DNA from: Streptomyces sp. NBC_00582
GTDB taxonomy: Bacteria > Actinomycetota > Actinomycetes > Streptomycetales > Streptomycetaceae
Assembly (NCBI RefSeq): GCF_036345155.1
Contig: NZ_CP107772.1
Coordinates: 1,550,001-1,614,000, forward strand
Length of the DNA: 64,000 nt
Direction: 5' to 3'
Shown here: positions 1 through 9,613 of the stretch, one piece after another
How positions within the stretch are numbered: position 1 is the stretch's first letter
Layout of the letters: each line of letters opens with the position of its first letter
Made by a program: the position numbers and the translations under genes
The notes under the pieces: model-generated
Database searches by the model: none
The model's input: only the letters and a program-made list of their open reading frames with translations
Told to the model about the DNA's origin: nothing

Positions 1-204
1 GTTCGAGACGTTCCCGGAGGACGCGAGGCAGATCACCGCGTACTCGTGGACCGGCCGCCAGTGCCGGGCGATCAGCAGCGCCGTGGACTCGGCGACCTCG
101 CTGTCCGTGCCGCCGCGGATCCCTGCGGCGAGGGACTCGTCGGATTCTCCGGGGCCACCGCCGGGCGGCGGGTAGAGAGGGCGAGGCGGCTGCGCGGTCG
201 GCAC
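1..204 (-). CDS. Sigma-factor-like protein, N-terminal part (leaves the window)
   Basis: The frame is open from a GTG at 202-204 to the window edge, 68 codons. AAAGGAA lies just upstream of the start. The visible protein has a Pro/Gly-rich leader, then a helical stretch around ALLIARHWRPVHEYA. This is how many Streptomyces sigma-70-like proteins with zinc-finger or extracellular C-termini begin: alternating small and acidic residues, then an RHW..V..YA segment. The sigma-like/ricin protein at 10899-12902 has a related segment (DRHWEAAFAYARLC). Codon use is strongly coding, with GC-rich third positions. The function of the full protein cannot be told from this part; a sigma-70 region 2-like fold is an inference. 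Confidence 0.6.
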   Translation of the reverse strand, partial: MPTAQPPRPLYPPPGGGPGESDESLAAGIRGGTDSEVAESTALLIARHWRPVHEYAVICLASSGNVSN

Positions 205-627
205 TGAGCGGTTCCTTTGGTACGTACCTGTTGGTGCGACGGGGAGCGTGTGCTCGCACCACGGGCGTCACACAGGGACCCGGCCGTCACCCCCCGCTCG
301 GAAGGTTCACCATTGCACAACTAAGTCGCGCGCAACAAGGCGCGAGGACAACCTGCCCCTTGTTGAAAGGAAGTCGACAACAAGGGCGGCCGAATGCCCC
401 CCGGTACGCCCTTCGTCCGTTCTTGCGCCCCGTGTGAAAGAGACGCACGCGCGGGGGTGTCGCGCACCTTCCCGAGGGGGGCGGCGCGTAGTGGACTGGA
501 CCCCGGCCACTTCCTCGGAGGCCCCGCGCAGGACGGCGGCTCTCCTGCGCGCCACGGCCGCCGGCCCTGTTCCTCCCGCCCTGGGCCGGCGGCCCCAACC
601 ATGCCCGGGGACAAGCCGGGACGTCGG
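205..627. other. Intergenic region with an inverted repeat
   Basis: About 420 bases with no convincing gene. It should hold the promoter of the sigma-like gene on the minus strand and the terminator of the toxin gene. The clearest structure is an inverted repeat at 357-386, with CCCTTGTTG and CAACAAGGG arms (9 bp) and a 12 nt loop. A third CAACAAGG copy is at 333-340. Repeated CAACAAGG half-sites could be an operator or a hairpin; the sequence does not decide. Confidence 0.45.
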
Positions 628-1005
628 CTATATCTGCCAGGACCGCAGCCGGTCGGCGGCCCCGTACACATCGGTCTTGCCGTCGATCAGGTCACGGGCG
701 AGGTCGACGAGGGCGCCGTAGGGCGGGTCGATGCCGACGCCGCTGACGAACATGTAGGCCACCGCGGTCGCACAGGCGAACCGGGCGTTGGCCGAGGGCA
801 GGGGCTTGAGCAGGGTGAGGGTGTGCAGCAGGGCCGCGGCCCGCCAGGCCGGGTCGGAGTCGACGCCGAGCCGGGGCGGGTCGACCCGGTGCCGGGCGAC
901 GGCGGCGACCAGCGCGGAGAAGTCGTTGACGGTGGGCTGGTCCGGAAGGACCTCTTCGTGGCGCTGGAGCAGCCAGGGCACGTCGATGTGGATGACGGGT
1001 GTCAT
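628..1005 (-). CDS. Doc/Fic-family toxin-like protein with a degenerate active site
   Basis: The 125-residue protein has the size and helical layout of Doc (death-on-curing) toxins, which phosphorylate EF-Tu in phage P1. The signature loop, canonically HxFxxANKR, appears near residues 67-76 as KPLPSANAR. Ala, Asn and Arg are kept, but the catalytic His is Lys and the Phe is Leu. The gene follows the antitoxin gene by 3 nt, so the two are co-transcribed as a type II pair. With the histidine missing, the toxin may be inactive, may use other chemistry, or may only serve as an antitoxin partner. Family assignment is fairly sure; activity is not. Confidence 0.72.
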   Translation of the reverse strand: MTPVIHIDVPWLLQRHEEVLPDQPTVNDFSALVAAVARHRVDPPRLGVDSDPAWRAAALLHTLTLLKPLPSANARFACATAVAYMFVSGVGIDPPYGALVDLARDLIDGKTDVYGAADRLRSWQI

Positions 1006-1008
1006 CGG

Positions 1009-1254
1009 TCAGGCGACCCGCCCCTCGCCCTTGACGGAGGGTTCGTCGTCGGGGAAGGCCGCCGCGAACTCGTCGGCGTGCGAGGCGAAGAACGTGCGGA
1101 ACGCCTCCGCCCCCTCCTGCAGCGCCCGGTGCCGCGCGATGTCGGCGGCGGCCGCCTCCCGTACGAGCGCCTTCATCGACGTACCGCGCTCCTTGGCGAT
1201 CTGCCGCAGGTCCTCCAGCTCGCGATCGCTGAACTCCACATTGAGGGCTGGCAT
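1009..1254 (-). CDS. Ribbon-helix-helix antitoxin
   Basis: An 81-residue protein. Residues 1-45 (ALNVEFSDRELEDLRQIAK, then a basic helix) fit a ribbon-helix-helix DNA-binding fold: a short beta strand and two helices. The C-terminus is acidic and flexible and would wrap the toxin. It is the first gene of a two-gene operon, ending 3 nt before the Doc-like gene. Such antitoxins usually repress their own promoter, which would lie in 1255-1333. The fold is assigned by pattern, not alignment. Confidence 0.72.
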   Translation of the reverse strand: MPALNVEFSDRELEDLRQIAKERGTSMKALVREAAAADIARHRALQEGAEAFRTFFASHADEFAAAFPDDEPSVKGEGRVA

Positions 1255-1333
1255 GCCCTCACGGTACCGCCCGGGTACTTACTCGTAAATATCCCCAGGT
1301 CACGTGAGTGTCCGGGCGGTACCGAAGGCGTGC

Positions 1334-3574
1334 CTACCCTTGGTCGGCGACAAAGGACGCCAGCCGGGCCAGGGCGGCGTTCCAGTTGATCGCGGTCTCG
1401 TTCGTGGACCAGGACTGGATGTCGTCGATGTAGCAGAACTGGCCCACGCACCCCTGGAGCTTGCTCTGCGCGTAGGGGTCCTGGATGCTCGAGTTCGCGC
1501 CGCCCGCGAGGGTGCCCTTCGGCGGGTCCGGGAGGGTCGGGTCGAGCTGGTGGGCGTACCAGCGGCTGTGCTGGTGGTGGGAGGCGACCTCGCCGTAGCC
1601 GGTGACGTACGACTGGTTGAGCGCGTTGCGGCCGAGGACGTAGTCCATGCTCTGGACGGCCCCGTCGCGGTACTTCGCGGCGCCGGTGAGGTCGTAGGCG
1701 GTGGCGATGACGACCGCGTTGTTGAGGACCTGGTGGCTGGAGCCCCAGTCGTAGCGGTTGCCGTCGGGTGCGTAGGGCATGCCGTACGGCTGGCCCTCGA
1801 GGGTGGCCAGGTACTTCTGCGCGCCCTTCACCACCGACGCGCGCACCGTGTCGCGGCCCGGCAGCCGGCTGGGGACGAGGGCGAGGTCGAGGCGGCCGGC
1901 GGCGGCCGTGCGGGACCAGTCGAAGCCGGTGGGGGCGAAGATGTCGGCGGTGTGGACGGGGGAGGTGAGCACCTGGTCGCGGAACTGCCGCTCGCCCGTG
2001 GTGAGATACAGCTCGGCCGCCGCCCAGTAGAACTCGTCGGTGGCGTCGCCGTCGTCGTACGTGCCGCCGCCGTTGCCGTCGCTCGGGCTCGCGTGGACGT
2101 CGGGGTGTGCGAGGGCCGCCGCCCAGGCCTTGCGGGCCGCCGTCAGGGCCTTCGCCGCGAACGCCTTGTCGTAGGGCCGGTAGAGGCGGGCCGCCTGCGC
2201 GGCCGTGGCGGCGAGGTTGAGGGTCGCGGTGGTGGTCGGCGGGTGCAGTTCGCGTTTCTGCGGGTCGGCGCTCGGCAGCAGGGGCAGGCCTGTCCACTGC
2301 TCGTCGTGGATCTTGTGGTGGGCCATGCCGGCGAGCGGCCGGCCGTCCGGTACCTGCATCCTCAGCAGGAACTCCAGCTCCCAGCGGGCCTCGTCGAGGA
2401 CGTCCGGCACCTTGTTGCCGCTCTCGGGGAGGGCGAGGGTGCCGTCGCCGAGCGCCGAGGGCCGGCCGGTGCGGGCGTACAGGGAGCGCTCGTAGGTGCT
2501 GAGCAGTTCCCAGGTGGCTATGCCGCCGTTGACGACGTACTTGCCGTGGTCGCCGGCGTCGTACCAGCCGCCGCTGACGTCGAGGCGGTAGTCGCACACG
2601 CCCGACTGGCAGGGGACGTCCGTGTCGCCCTGGTTGGGCGCGACGCCGATGTGGCCGGCCGCCCTGCCGTAGCCGGGCCGCAGGTCGTCCCGGATCGCGA
2701 TGCCGCTGCGCTGGGTGTAGTAGTACTTCACGGCGTCCAGCCGCAGTTGCTCGTAGGCGGCCGTGCCGATGTCGAACGGGCGGCTGGTCTCGCCGTCGAC
2801 GACCAGGGTGAGGCCCGTGCCGCGCGTGCGGTAGGCACCGAAGTCGAGCGAGTGGACGTTCTGCCCGGAGGAGACGTCGACACCGCGCGGGACGGTCCAG
2901 CCGTGGGCGACGGTCGCCCCGGCGGCGTTCCTCAGCCGCCAGGGCAGCTTCGTGGTCGCGTCGGTGACCAGGGTGGCGTTCTTGGGTCCGGCGGGCAGAT
3001 AGGCGACCTGGTTGACGCGCACCCGCGGCCCGGTGTCCGGCTCGTACACCTCCGGGGGCACCCCGCCGAGCAGCGACACGTCGTCCAGGCAGAACCGCCA
3101 GGGCTCGGCGCTCCCGCCGACCTGGAAGGCGACCTGCCCCTGGGTGGAGTCGACCGGTGAGGTGAAGGTGTACGCGTAGGAGTCCCCCGACTCACCGAGC
3201 ACCGGCGTCGCCTCGTACCAGGTGTCGTACGGCGCGACGCCGAGCCCCACGATCGCCCGCACCACATGCCCCTCGGGCACCCCGGAGGCGGCGAAGGAGA
3301 ACCGGTACGAGGAGCCCTTGACCAGGGTGATCTCGTTCTGGCCGACCGCGGAGTCCCAGCGGTTGACGGTGCCACCGGGGACGTCCGCGCACAGCCGTCC
3401 GTCGGACGCCGCGGCGGTGACGTTGCTGGTCCACCAGGGGTCGGCGGTGGTGTCGAAGGTGCCGTTCCTGACCTGTTCGACCTCGTCGGCGCCGGCCTGC
3501 TGGGCGGGCAGCGCGGTGAGGGCCGCGCCCAGCAGGGCCGCGAGGGACAGCAGGGCGGTTCTGCGTCGTTTCAC
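1334..3574 (-). CDS. Secreted GH9 endoglucanase with N-terminal CBM
   Basis: A 746-residue secreted cellulase. The GTG start at 3574 follows GAGGAG by 7 nt and begins an ordinary signal peptide (basic VKRRR, Ala/Leu core, cleavage near AGADE). An earlier in-frame ATG would place the operator inside the gene. Domains in order: a carbohydrate-binding module of CBM4/9 type (about 30-172), an Ig-like CelD_N domain (about 182-272), then the GH9 (alpha/alpha)6 barrel to the end. [10 protein letters not shown] near residue 336 carries the catalytic base Asp, and [10 protein letters not shown] near residue 725 carries the acid Glu. It should cut beta-1,4-glucan outside the cell. A CebR box lies 25 bp upstream. 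Confidence 0.93.
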   Translation of the reverse strand: MKRRRTALLSLAALLGAALTALPAQQAGADEVEQVRNGTFDTTADPWWTSNVTAAASDGRLCADVPGGTVNRWDSAVGQNEITLVKGSSYRFSFAASGVPEGHVVRAIVGLGVAPYDTWYEATPVLGESGDSYAYTFTSPVDSTQGQVAFQVGGSAEPWRFCLDDVSLLGGVPPEVYEPDTGPRVRVNQVAYLPAGPKNATLVTDATTKLPWRLRNAAGATVAHGWTVPRGVDVSSGQNVHSLDFGAYRTRGTGLTLVVDGETSRPFDIGTAAYEQLRLDAVKYYYTQRSGIAIRDDLRPGYGRAAGHIGVAPNQGDTDVPCQSGVCDYRLDVSGGWYDAGDHGKYVVNGGIATWELLSTYERSLYARTGRPSALGDGTLALPESGNKVPDVLDEARWELEFLLRMQVPDGRPLAGMAHHKIHDEQWTGLPLLPSADPQKRELHPPTTTATLNLAATAAQAARLYRPYDKAFAAKALTAARKAWAAALAHPDVHASPSDGNGGGTYDDGDATDEFYWAAAELYLTTGERQFRDQVLTSPVHTADIFAPTGFDWSRTAAAGRLDLALVPSRLPGRDTVRASVVKGAQKYLATLEGQPYGMPYAPDGNRYDWGSSHQVLNNAVVIATAYDLTGAAKYRDGAVQSMDYVLGRNALNQSYVTGYGEVASHHQHSRWYAHQLDPTLPDPPKGTLAGGANSSIQDPYAQSKLQGCVGQFCYIDDIQSWSTNETAINWNAALARLASFVADQG

Positions 3575-3598
3575 GTCCGGGCTCCTCGATCGGCGACA

Positions 3599-3612
3599 TG
3601 GGAGCGCTCCCA
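3599..3612. promoter_or_regulatory. CebR operator (cellobiose-responsive)
   Basis: TGGGAGCGCTCCCA, a perfect 14 bp palindrome, 25 bp before the GH9 start. It is identical to the CebR-box described in Streptomyces, where the LacI-type repressor CebR leaves the DNA when cello-oligosaccharides are present. This predicts induction of the GH9 gene by cellobiose or cellotriose. No cebR gene is in the window. Confidence 0.9.
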
Positions 3613-3707
3613 AAACAGGCGCGGAGGATATGTTTGTCCCAGTCATGACACCCCGTCAACGGTCCGGACGCGACCGGTGCCCCGGTTCCGCCCGGACCGC
3701 GGAGGGG

Positions 3708-6700
3708 CTACGCCTCCAGTCTGCTGACCCGCACGGCCCCTCGGACCGACCCGGGAGCGGCGCTGGTGAACGTCAGCCGCAGCCGGGAGCCGCGCACCGC
3801 GTCGAAGGTGACGACGGTCGGCGCGTCGGAGTCGGTGGCCCAGTCCACGGCCGCCCCGGTGACCGGTGTGTACCGCTCCCCGTCCCCCACCGCGACCTCG
3901 ACCGAGGCGGGCAGGCCGTGGGTCGCGTCGACGGTGAAGGAGACCGCCACCCGGTCGAAGTCCCGGGTACGCCCCCAGTCGACGGAGACCCAGTCCGTCG
4001 TACGGGCCCCGCTGAAGGCGGGCAGCAGGGCGGTGGCCGACTTGGCGAAGGCGTTGGACCAGCCGGTGGCCGGATTCCCGTCCAGCATCGCGGCGGGCAG
4101 GGTGTCCGCCCGACCGGAGTAACCGGCGTCCGCGTAAGGGTATTTCACGGGCTCCGGGTAGTCGGGCGCGAACTCGGCCGGGGGCGTGGCGGCCACCGAG
4201 CGGGCCCGGACGGTGCGCACGGTGACGGTGCCCGGGCGCAGCCCCTCCCCGCGCGCGGTCACCTTCAGGGGTCCCGCCCCGGTTCCCGAGCGCACGATCG
4301 CGAGGGCCTTGCCGTGGAAGGCGGTCCGGGTGCTCGCCTGGTACCGCTCGGCGCTCTCCTCGCGCCCGTTGTCGAGCCCGGCGAGCGAACCGCCGCTCAC
4401 CGCGAAGGAGAGGAGGTGCTCGGCGTCCGGGACGACGACCCCGTGCGCGTCGACGACGTCGGCGGTGACGAAGACCAGCGAACGCCCGTCCGCCGGAAGG
4501 GAGGTGCGGTCGGCGGTGAGGCGCACGGCGTGCGGGGCGCCGGCCGTGCGCAGGACGTCCGTGGCGACGACCTTGCCGTCACGCCGGGCGACGGCCTTCA
4601 GCACGCCTGGCGCGTAGGGGACTCTCCACGTCAGGTGGAGTTTGCCCGCGCTGCCGTTGGGGCTGGTGTAACTGCCCGGGTAGGGGCCGGTGGTGAAGGT
4701 CTTGTCGTCGCCGGTGGGTTCGGTGGTCTCCAGGTAGGTGCGGCCGTCGACGGTCGTCTTCCGGTCGAACTTCCTTACGCCCAGGGACGTTCCGTTGAGG
4801 TACAGCTCGACGGTGTCGACGTTGGAGTAAGCCCACACCTCGACCGTGGCGCCGGGCTCGTGGTTCCAGGTCGCCGGCAGCAGATGGACCATCGGCTCGT
4901 CCGTCCACTGGCTTCTGAACAGGTGGTACATGTCCTTGGGGAAGCCCGCCGTGTCGACGGCGCCGAAGAAGGAGGCCTTCACGGGGAAGACGTTGTAGGG
5001 CGTCGGCTCGCCGATGTAGTCGATGCCGGACCACAGGAACTGCCCCGCGAACCACTTCCGGTCCCGGTCCTTCTTGTGGCCGTACTCGCCGCTCATGGTC
5101 CAGGAGGCGAGGTTGTTGTCGTAGGAGGAGGTGGCCCGCCTGCCCGGGGTGTGGTTCTCCCCGGTGTTCAGGTGCTCCGGTTCCTGGTACGTGCCCCGGG
5201 TGGAGGTCTCCGAGGAGGACTCGGACTCGAACAGGAAGAGGCGCGGGTAGGCGGCGTGCAGCACGTCCACGCTCTTCGCGGTGTTGTAGTTGAGGCCGAG
5301 ACCGTCCAGCTTGGCCAGCATCAGGTCGGCGGCGGAGCCCTTCGCGGGCGGGGTGCGGTACTTGTCGGAGCCGATGACGAGCGGGCGGGTGTCGTCGGCG
5401 CTCCTGATCGCGGCGATGATCCGGTCGGCCATGGCGAGACCGGCGGTGGAGGTGGAGTCGGGGATCTCGTTGCCGATGGACCACAGCACGACGGCGGGCG
5501 AGTTGCGGGCGGCGAGCACCATCTCGGTGGCGTCCTTCTCGCACCACTCGTCGAAGAACCGGCCGTAGTCGTAGCGGGTCTTGCCGGTCCGCCAGCAGTC
5601 GAAGGCCTCGACCATCATCACGATGCCCAGGTCCTCGCAGACCTCGATCATCTGGGGCGAGGGCGGGTTGTGGGAGGTGCGGAAGGCGTTGACCCCCATC
5701 GACTTCATGATCGTCATCTGGCGGCGGATCGCGTCGGCGCTCACCGCCGCGCCGAGGGCGCCCAGGTCGTGGTGGAGGTCGACGCCCTTGATCTTGGAGT
5801 GCCTGCCGTTGAGGAAGAAGCCCTCGTCCGCATCGAAGCGGAAGGTGCGGATACCGAAGGGGGTGCGGCAGGTGTCGACGCGTCCGCCGGCGACCTTGAG
5901 CTCGGTCTCCAGGGTGTAGCGGTGGGGCGCCGTGAAGTCCCACAGCCGTGGGTCGGGGACGGTGAGCTCATGGGTCTGCGTGGCCCGCTCGCCGACGGTG
6001 ACCGTGGAGGACGTACGGGCGACGGTACGGCCGTTCGGGGCGACGATCCGGGAGACGACCTCGACCTCGGCGTCCGCGCCGGAGGCGTTCTCGACGGCGG
6101 TCGCCACCCGGACGAGCGCGCGTTCGCCGGTGACCTCGGGGGTGGTGACGTACGTGCCCCAGCGGGCCACGTGCACCGGTTCCGTGACGACCAGGCGGGC
6201 CTCGCGGTAGATGCCGCTGCCGGAGTACCAGCGGCTGCTGGGGAGACGGTTCTGCACCTTGACCGCGATCACGTTCTCGGTGGTGCCGTCGGTGTGCAGC
6301 AGCTCGGTCAGGTCGAGGGCGAAGCCGGTGTAGCCGTAGGGGTGGCGGCCGACCTCGGTGCCGTTGCAGTAGACGAACGCGTCCATGTGGATGCCGTCGA
6401 ACTCGACCGCGATCCGCTTGCCGGCGTGGGCGGGCGACAGGGTGAAGGCGCGGCGGTACCAGCCGAGGCCGCCGGGGAAGAAGCCGGTGCCGCTCGTGGT
6501 GCCGTGCTCGGTGGTGGGGGTCTGCTCGATGCTCCAGTCGTGCGGGACGGCCACCTCGCGCCAGGCCGAGTCGTCGTATCCGGGGGCGGCCGCGTCGGCG
6601 TACGCGCCGGTGGGGTCGGTGAGCCCGCCCGGGTCGACCAGGGCGAAGCGCCAGCCGTCGCGCAGGGCGACCGTGTGGCGGCCGGTGGTGCGCGCCGCCT

Positions 6701-6788
6701 CGGCCGACTCGGCCGGACCGGCGAGGAGTGCTCCGGCGGCCGGGGCGGCCGTGGAGGCGATCAAGACGGATCTGCGAGTGACTGTCAC
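3708..6788 (-). CDS. Secreted GH2 beta-galactosidase-like enzyme (Tat signal)
   Basis: A 1026-residue GH2 protein. I chose the GTG at 6788 because AGGGAG precedes it and a twin-arginine signal follows at once (TRRSVLIAST, Ala-rich core). The N-terminal sugar-binding domain contains the GWYRR and YNG-type elements of GH2 enzymes. Then come an Ig-like domain and a TIM barrel, with the acid/base Glu in LWSIGNEIPD and a likely nucleophile in LFLFESESS. DUF4982/Ig-like domains follow, and the last 150 residues look like an F5/8-type discoidin sugar-binding module. The substrate is uncertain: beta-galactosides are likely, beta-glucuronides or mannosides possible. The GH9 gene lies 133 bp downstream on the same strand but has its own operator. 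Confidence 0.88.
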   Translation of the reverse strand: MTVTRRSVLIASTAAPAAGALLAGPAESAEAARTTGRHTVALRDGWRFALVDPGGLTDPTGAYADAAAPGYDDSAWREVAVPHDWSIEQTPTTEHGTTSGTGFFPGGLGWYRRAFTLSPAHAGKRIAVEFDGIHMDAFVYCNGTEVGRHPYGYTGFALDLTELLHTDGTTENVIAVKVQNRLPSSRWYSGSGIYREARLVVTEPVHVARWGTYVTTPEVTGERALVRVATAVENASGADAEVEVVSRIVAPNGRTVARTSSTVTVGERATQTHELTVPDPRLWDFTAPHRYTLETELKVAGGRVDTCRTPFGIRTFRFDADEGFFLNGRHSKIKGVDLHHDLGALGAAVSADAIRRQMTIMKSMGVNAFRTSHNPPSPQMIEVCEDLGIVMMVEAFDCWRTGKTRYDYGRFFDEWCEKDATEMVLAARNSPAVVLWSIGNEIPDSTSTAGLAMADRIIAAIRSADDTRPLVIGSDKYRTPPAKGSAADLMLAKLDGLGLNYNTAKSVDVLHAAYPRLFLFESESSSETSTRGTYQEPEHLNTGENHTPGRRATSSYDNNLASWTMSGEYGHKKDRDRKWFAGQFLWSGIDYIGEPTPYNVFPVKASFFGAVDTAGFPKDMYHLFRSQWTDEPMVHLLPATWNHEPGATVEVWAYSNVDTVELYLNGTSLGVRKFDRKTTVDGRTYLETTEPTGDDKTFTTGPYPGSYTSPNGSAGKLHLTWRVPYAPGVLKAVARRDGKVVATDVLRTAGAPHAVRLTADRTSLPADGRSLVFVTADVVDAHGVVVPDAEHLLSFAVSGGSLAGLDNGREESAERYQASTRTAFHGKALAIVRSGTGAGPLKVTARGEGLRPGTVTVRTVRARSVAATPPAEFAPDYPEPVKYPYADAGYSGRADTLPAAMLDGNPATGWSNAFAKSATALLPAFSGARTTDWVSVDWGRTRDFDRVAVSFTVDATHGLPASVEVAVGDGERYTPVTGAAVDWATDSDAPTVVTFDAVRGSRLRLTFTSAAPGSVRGAVRVSRLEA

Positions 6789-7089
6789 TGGCGGCTCTCC
6801 CTCTGAGGACCCAGAAGTACTCACAACTGATCTGGCGACTGATCGTGACCAAACAGAATCTGACGACGCGCCCCTCCCGCCCGTCAAGGGGCCGGGGATG
6901 TGTTGACGCCCCACGGGTGACAGCTGCGTCCGGCAGGCCACTTCGGCCGGAATCGGCCCTTGACCTCGGCCGGAACGCGATCGACCGGACCCCTGAGGGG
7001 GTTCCCGTCCGCCCGCGAGCGGGACGGACTAGGCTGGAACGGATGTGGCGCGCCTGTTCACTGTGAGTGTCCGCGATGGAGTGGCGACG

Positions 7090-9456
7090 ATGAGCCCGGA
7101 GTATCCGTTCGACGAGGCCGCGACGGCCCGGGTGGTCGTCGACGACACCGGCACGGTCGTCGGATGGAACGAGGGCGCCCGCACCCTGCTGGGCTGGACA
7201 CCGGCCGAGGTCGTGGGCCGGCCCGTGGGAGAACTCCTCGCCGCGGGAAGACCACCGGCCCCCACCGGCCCCCGCTGGGACGGAACACTCGCGCTGCGCC
7301 ACCGCGACGGCAACGCCGTACGGATCTGGCTGCTCGCCCACCACCGCCCGGCCCTCCTCGACACCCCGGGCACCTGGCTCGTCGTGACCCCGCTCGCCGG
7401 CGGGGACCACCACTCCCCCGACGACCCGCTGGCCACGGCCGCGCTGATCCAGTCCCCGTGCGCGGTCGCCGTCTACGACGAGCGGCTGCGGCTGTCCCGG
7501 GTCAACGACGCGATGGCCGCGGCGATCGGCCTGCCCGAGGAGCGCATCAAGGGGCTGCGGCTCTCCGAGATCGGCGGCCGGCCGCAGAGCGCCGAGCTGG
7601 AGGCGCACATGGCCCGGGTGCTCGCCAACGGTCGGGCCGAGGACATCCAGATCTACACCCGCACCGGCGGCGAGGACCGGGCGCACGCCTGGCTGGCCCG
7701 GTTCAAGCCGGTCACCGACGCCCGGGGCCGGGTGCGGGGCGTGTGTCTGGCCGCGCACGACTTCACCGAGAACTACCTCGCCCGCGAGCGGTTGCGGCTG
7801 GTCAACGAGGCCAGCCGGCGGATCGGCAGCACCCTCGACGTCACGCGGACGGCACAGGAACTGGCCGCGGTGTGCGTGCCCGCGCTCGCCGACTTCGTCA
7901 GCGTCGACCTGCTCGACCCGCGGGACGGCGGGGACCCGCCGTCCCGGCTGACCGCCCCGCTGGACCTGCGCCGGGCCGCGCACCACTCCGTCGACCCCGG
8001 CAACCCGATGGCCGTGGCCAAGCCCGGCGAGGTCCAGCACTACCCGGCGGGCTCTCCCCAGGCCGACTCGCTGATCGCGGGCCGCACCATGGTCGCCGCC
8101 GTCGACGAGCTGAACGTGTGGCTGGCCTGGGACACCCTGCGCGGTGATCGTGTGCGCGAGTTCGGCATCCACTCCACGATGTCCGTGCCCGTCCGCGCCC
8201 GGGGCACCACGCTGGGGGTCGCGGTCCTCACCCGCTACCGGCGGCCGGATCCCTTCACCCCGGACGACGTCCTGCTCGCCGAGGAGATCACCGCCCGGGC
8301 CGCCGTCTGCATCGACAACGCCCGGCGGTTCTCCCGCGAGCGCGACACCGCTCTCGCCCTGCAGCGCAGCCTGCTCCCGCGCTCCCTGCCCAAGACCGCC
8401 GCCGTCGACGCCGCCTCCCGCTATCTGCCGGCCGCGCGCGCCGGGGTGGGCGGTGACTGGTTCGACGTGATCCCGCTGTCCGGGATGCGGGTCGCGATGG
8501 TCGTCGGGGACGTCGTCGGACAGGGCATCCAGGCCTCGGCCACGATGGGCCGGCTGCGGACCGCCGTGCGCACCCTCGCCGACATCGACCTGGCCCCGGA
8601 CGAACTCCTCACCCACCTCGACGATCTCGTCGTACGGCTCTCCGAGGAGGCCGGGAGCGAGGGCAGCCCCGGGGAGGTCGGCGCGAGCTGTCTGTACGCG
8701 GTCTACGACCCGGTGTCCCGGCGGTGCACGCTGGCCCGGGCCGGGCATCCCGCGCCGGTGCTGTTGCGGCCGGGGGCCGCGCCGCGCCCGGTCGATCTGC
8801 CGGCCGGTCCCGCGCTGGGCGTCGGCGGGCTGCCGTTCGAGTCGGCCGAGCTGGATCTGGCCGAGGGCAGTGTCCTCGCGTTCTACACGGACGGGCTGCT
8901 CGCGTCCGGCGAGCGGGAGGCGGAGCAGGGGGACCGGCTGCTGAGCGAGGCCCTCGCCGCGTACGCCGACTCCCTGGACGAGACCTGCGACCGGGTGCTG
9001 CAGGCCCTGCTGCCTGCAGGGGGCGTCGCCGACGACGTGGCGCTGCTGCTGGCCCGCACCCGGGGGCTGCCCGCCGCGCAGGTCGCGACCTGGGACATCC
9101 CCGCCGATCCGGCGCTGGTCGCGCCGATCCGCAAGCAGGTCGTCGCCCAGTTGGCGCACTGGGGGATGAGTGGGGCGTCGTTCACGGCCGAGCTGGTGGT
9201 GAGCGAGCTGGTCACCAACGCGATCCGGTACGGGGCCCACCCGATACGGCTGCGGCTGATCCATGACGCGACGACGCTGATCTGTGAGGTGTCCGACACC
9301 AGTCACACCGCGCCGCACCTGCGGCGGGCGAAGACCTGGGACGAGGGTGGGCGGGGATTGCTGCTGGTCGCGCAGCTCACGCAGCGGTGGGGAAGCCGGC
9401 ATACGCCGGAGGGGAAGACGATCTGGGCGGAGCTGGGGCTCGTCGAGGAGGAGTAG
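7090..9456 (+). CDS. PAS-GAF-SpoIIE phosphatase with HATPase domain
   Basis: A multidomain signalling protein of about 788 residues. In order: two PAS folds (about 10-110 and 125-235), a GAF domain (about 250-410), a SpoIIE/PP2C-type phosphatase (about 420-640; GGDWFDVIPL and VGDVVGQG metal-binding motifs) and a C-terminal RsbW-like HATPase (about 660-785; SELVTNAIRYG is the N-box). Such proteins act on anti-sigma-factor antagonists and may also act as the kinase. The ATG at 7090 has GGAG 8 nt upstream; a GTG at 7045 is the alternative. A STAS protein, the usual substrate class, is encoded at 34040-34420, but no link is shown. Confidence 0.9.
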   Translation: MSPEYPFDEAATARVVVDDTGTVVGWNEGARTLLGWTPAEVVGRPVGELLAAGRPPAPTGPRWDGTLALRHRDGNAVRIWLLAHHRPALLDTPGTWLVVTPLAGGDHHSPDDPLATAALIQSPCAVAVYDERLRLSRVNDAMAAAIGLPEERIKGLRLSEIGGRPQSAELEAHMARVLANGRAEDIQIYTRTGGEDRAHAWLARFKPVTDARGRVRGVCLAAHDFTENYLARERLRLVNEASRRIGSTLDVTRTAQELAAVCVPALADFVSVDLLDPRDGGDPPSRLTAPLDLRRAAHHSVDPGNPMAVAKPGEVQHYPAGSPQADSLIAGRTMVAAVDELNVWLAWDTLRGDRVREFGIHSTMSVPVRARGTTLGVAVLTRYRRPDPFTPDDVLLAEEITARAAVCIDNARRFSRERDTALALQRSLLPRSLPKTAAVDAASRYLPAARAGVGGDWFDVIPLSGMRVAMVVGDVVGQGIQASATMGRLRTAVRTLADIDLAPDELLTHLDDLVVRLSEEAGSEGSPGEVGASCLYAVYDPVSRRCTLARAGHPAPVLLRPGAAPRPVDLPAGPALGVGGLPFESAELDLAEGSVLAFYTDGLLASGEREAEQGDRLLSEALAAYADSLDETCDRVLQALLPAGGVADDVALLLARTRGLPAAQVATWDIPADPALVAPIRKQVVAQLAHWGMSGASFTAELVVSELVTNAIRYGAHPIRLRLIHDATTLICEVSDTSHTAPHLRRAKTWDEGGRGLLLVAQLTQRWGSRHTPEGKTIWAELGLVEEE

Positions 9457-9488
9457 GGCGTACGTCGTGGTGGGTTAGGTTGGAGGGC

Positions 9489-9553
9489 GGCTGCGGGTCG
9501 TACTGGGCTGGTCGCGCCCACGCGGCGGAGCCGCAAAATCAATACAGCCCCGC
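9489..9553 (-). repeat. Dispersed intergenic repeat, copy A
   Basis: Read on the minus strand this stretch runs GCGGGGCTGTA, then GCGGCTCCGCCGCGTGGGCG, then CGACCAGCC, ending ACCCGCAGCC. The same string with few changes recurs at 60847-60910 in opposite orientation. GCGGCTCCGCCGC can form a small hairpin. Repeats of this wording are, from memory, common between genes in Streptomyces genomes. It lies between the phosphatase and permease genes and has no coding sense. Confidence 0.7.
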
Positions 9554-9613
9554 GCCCCCGGGTGGGTAGACGGGCCCTGAACCACCGTCCTGAACCCGCT
9601 CCGGAGATCTGCC

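Noticed and set aside
3222..6806. Very long open frame opposite the GH2 gene
   Set aside because: It is a shadow: high GC keeps the opposite strand open. The translation is low-complexity, while the minus strand has a complete GH2 protein with catalytic motifs.
6789..7089. CTGATC direct repeats upstream of the GH2 gene as an operator
   Set aside because: Two short copies without symmetry are not enough; noted only as possible promoter elements.
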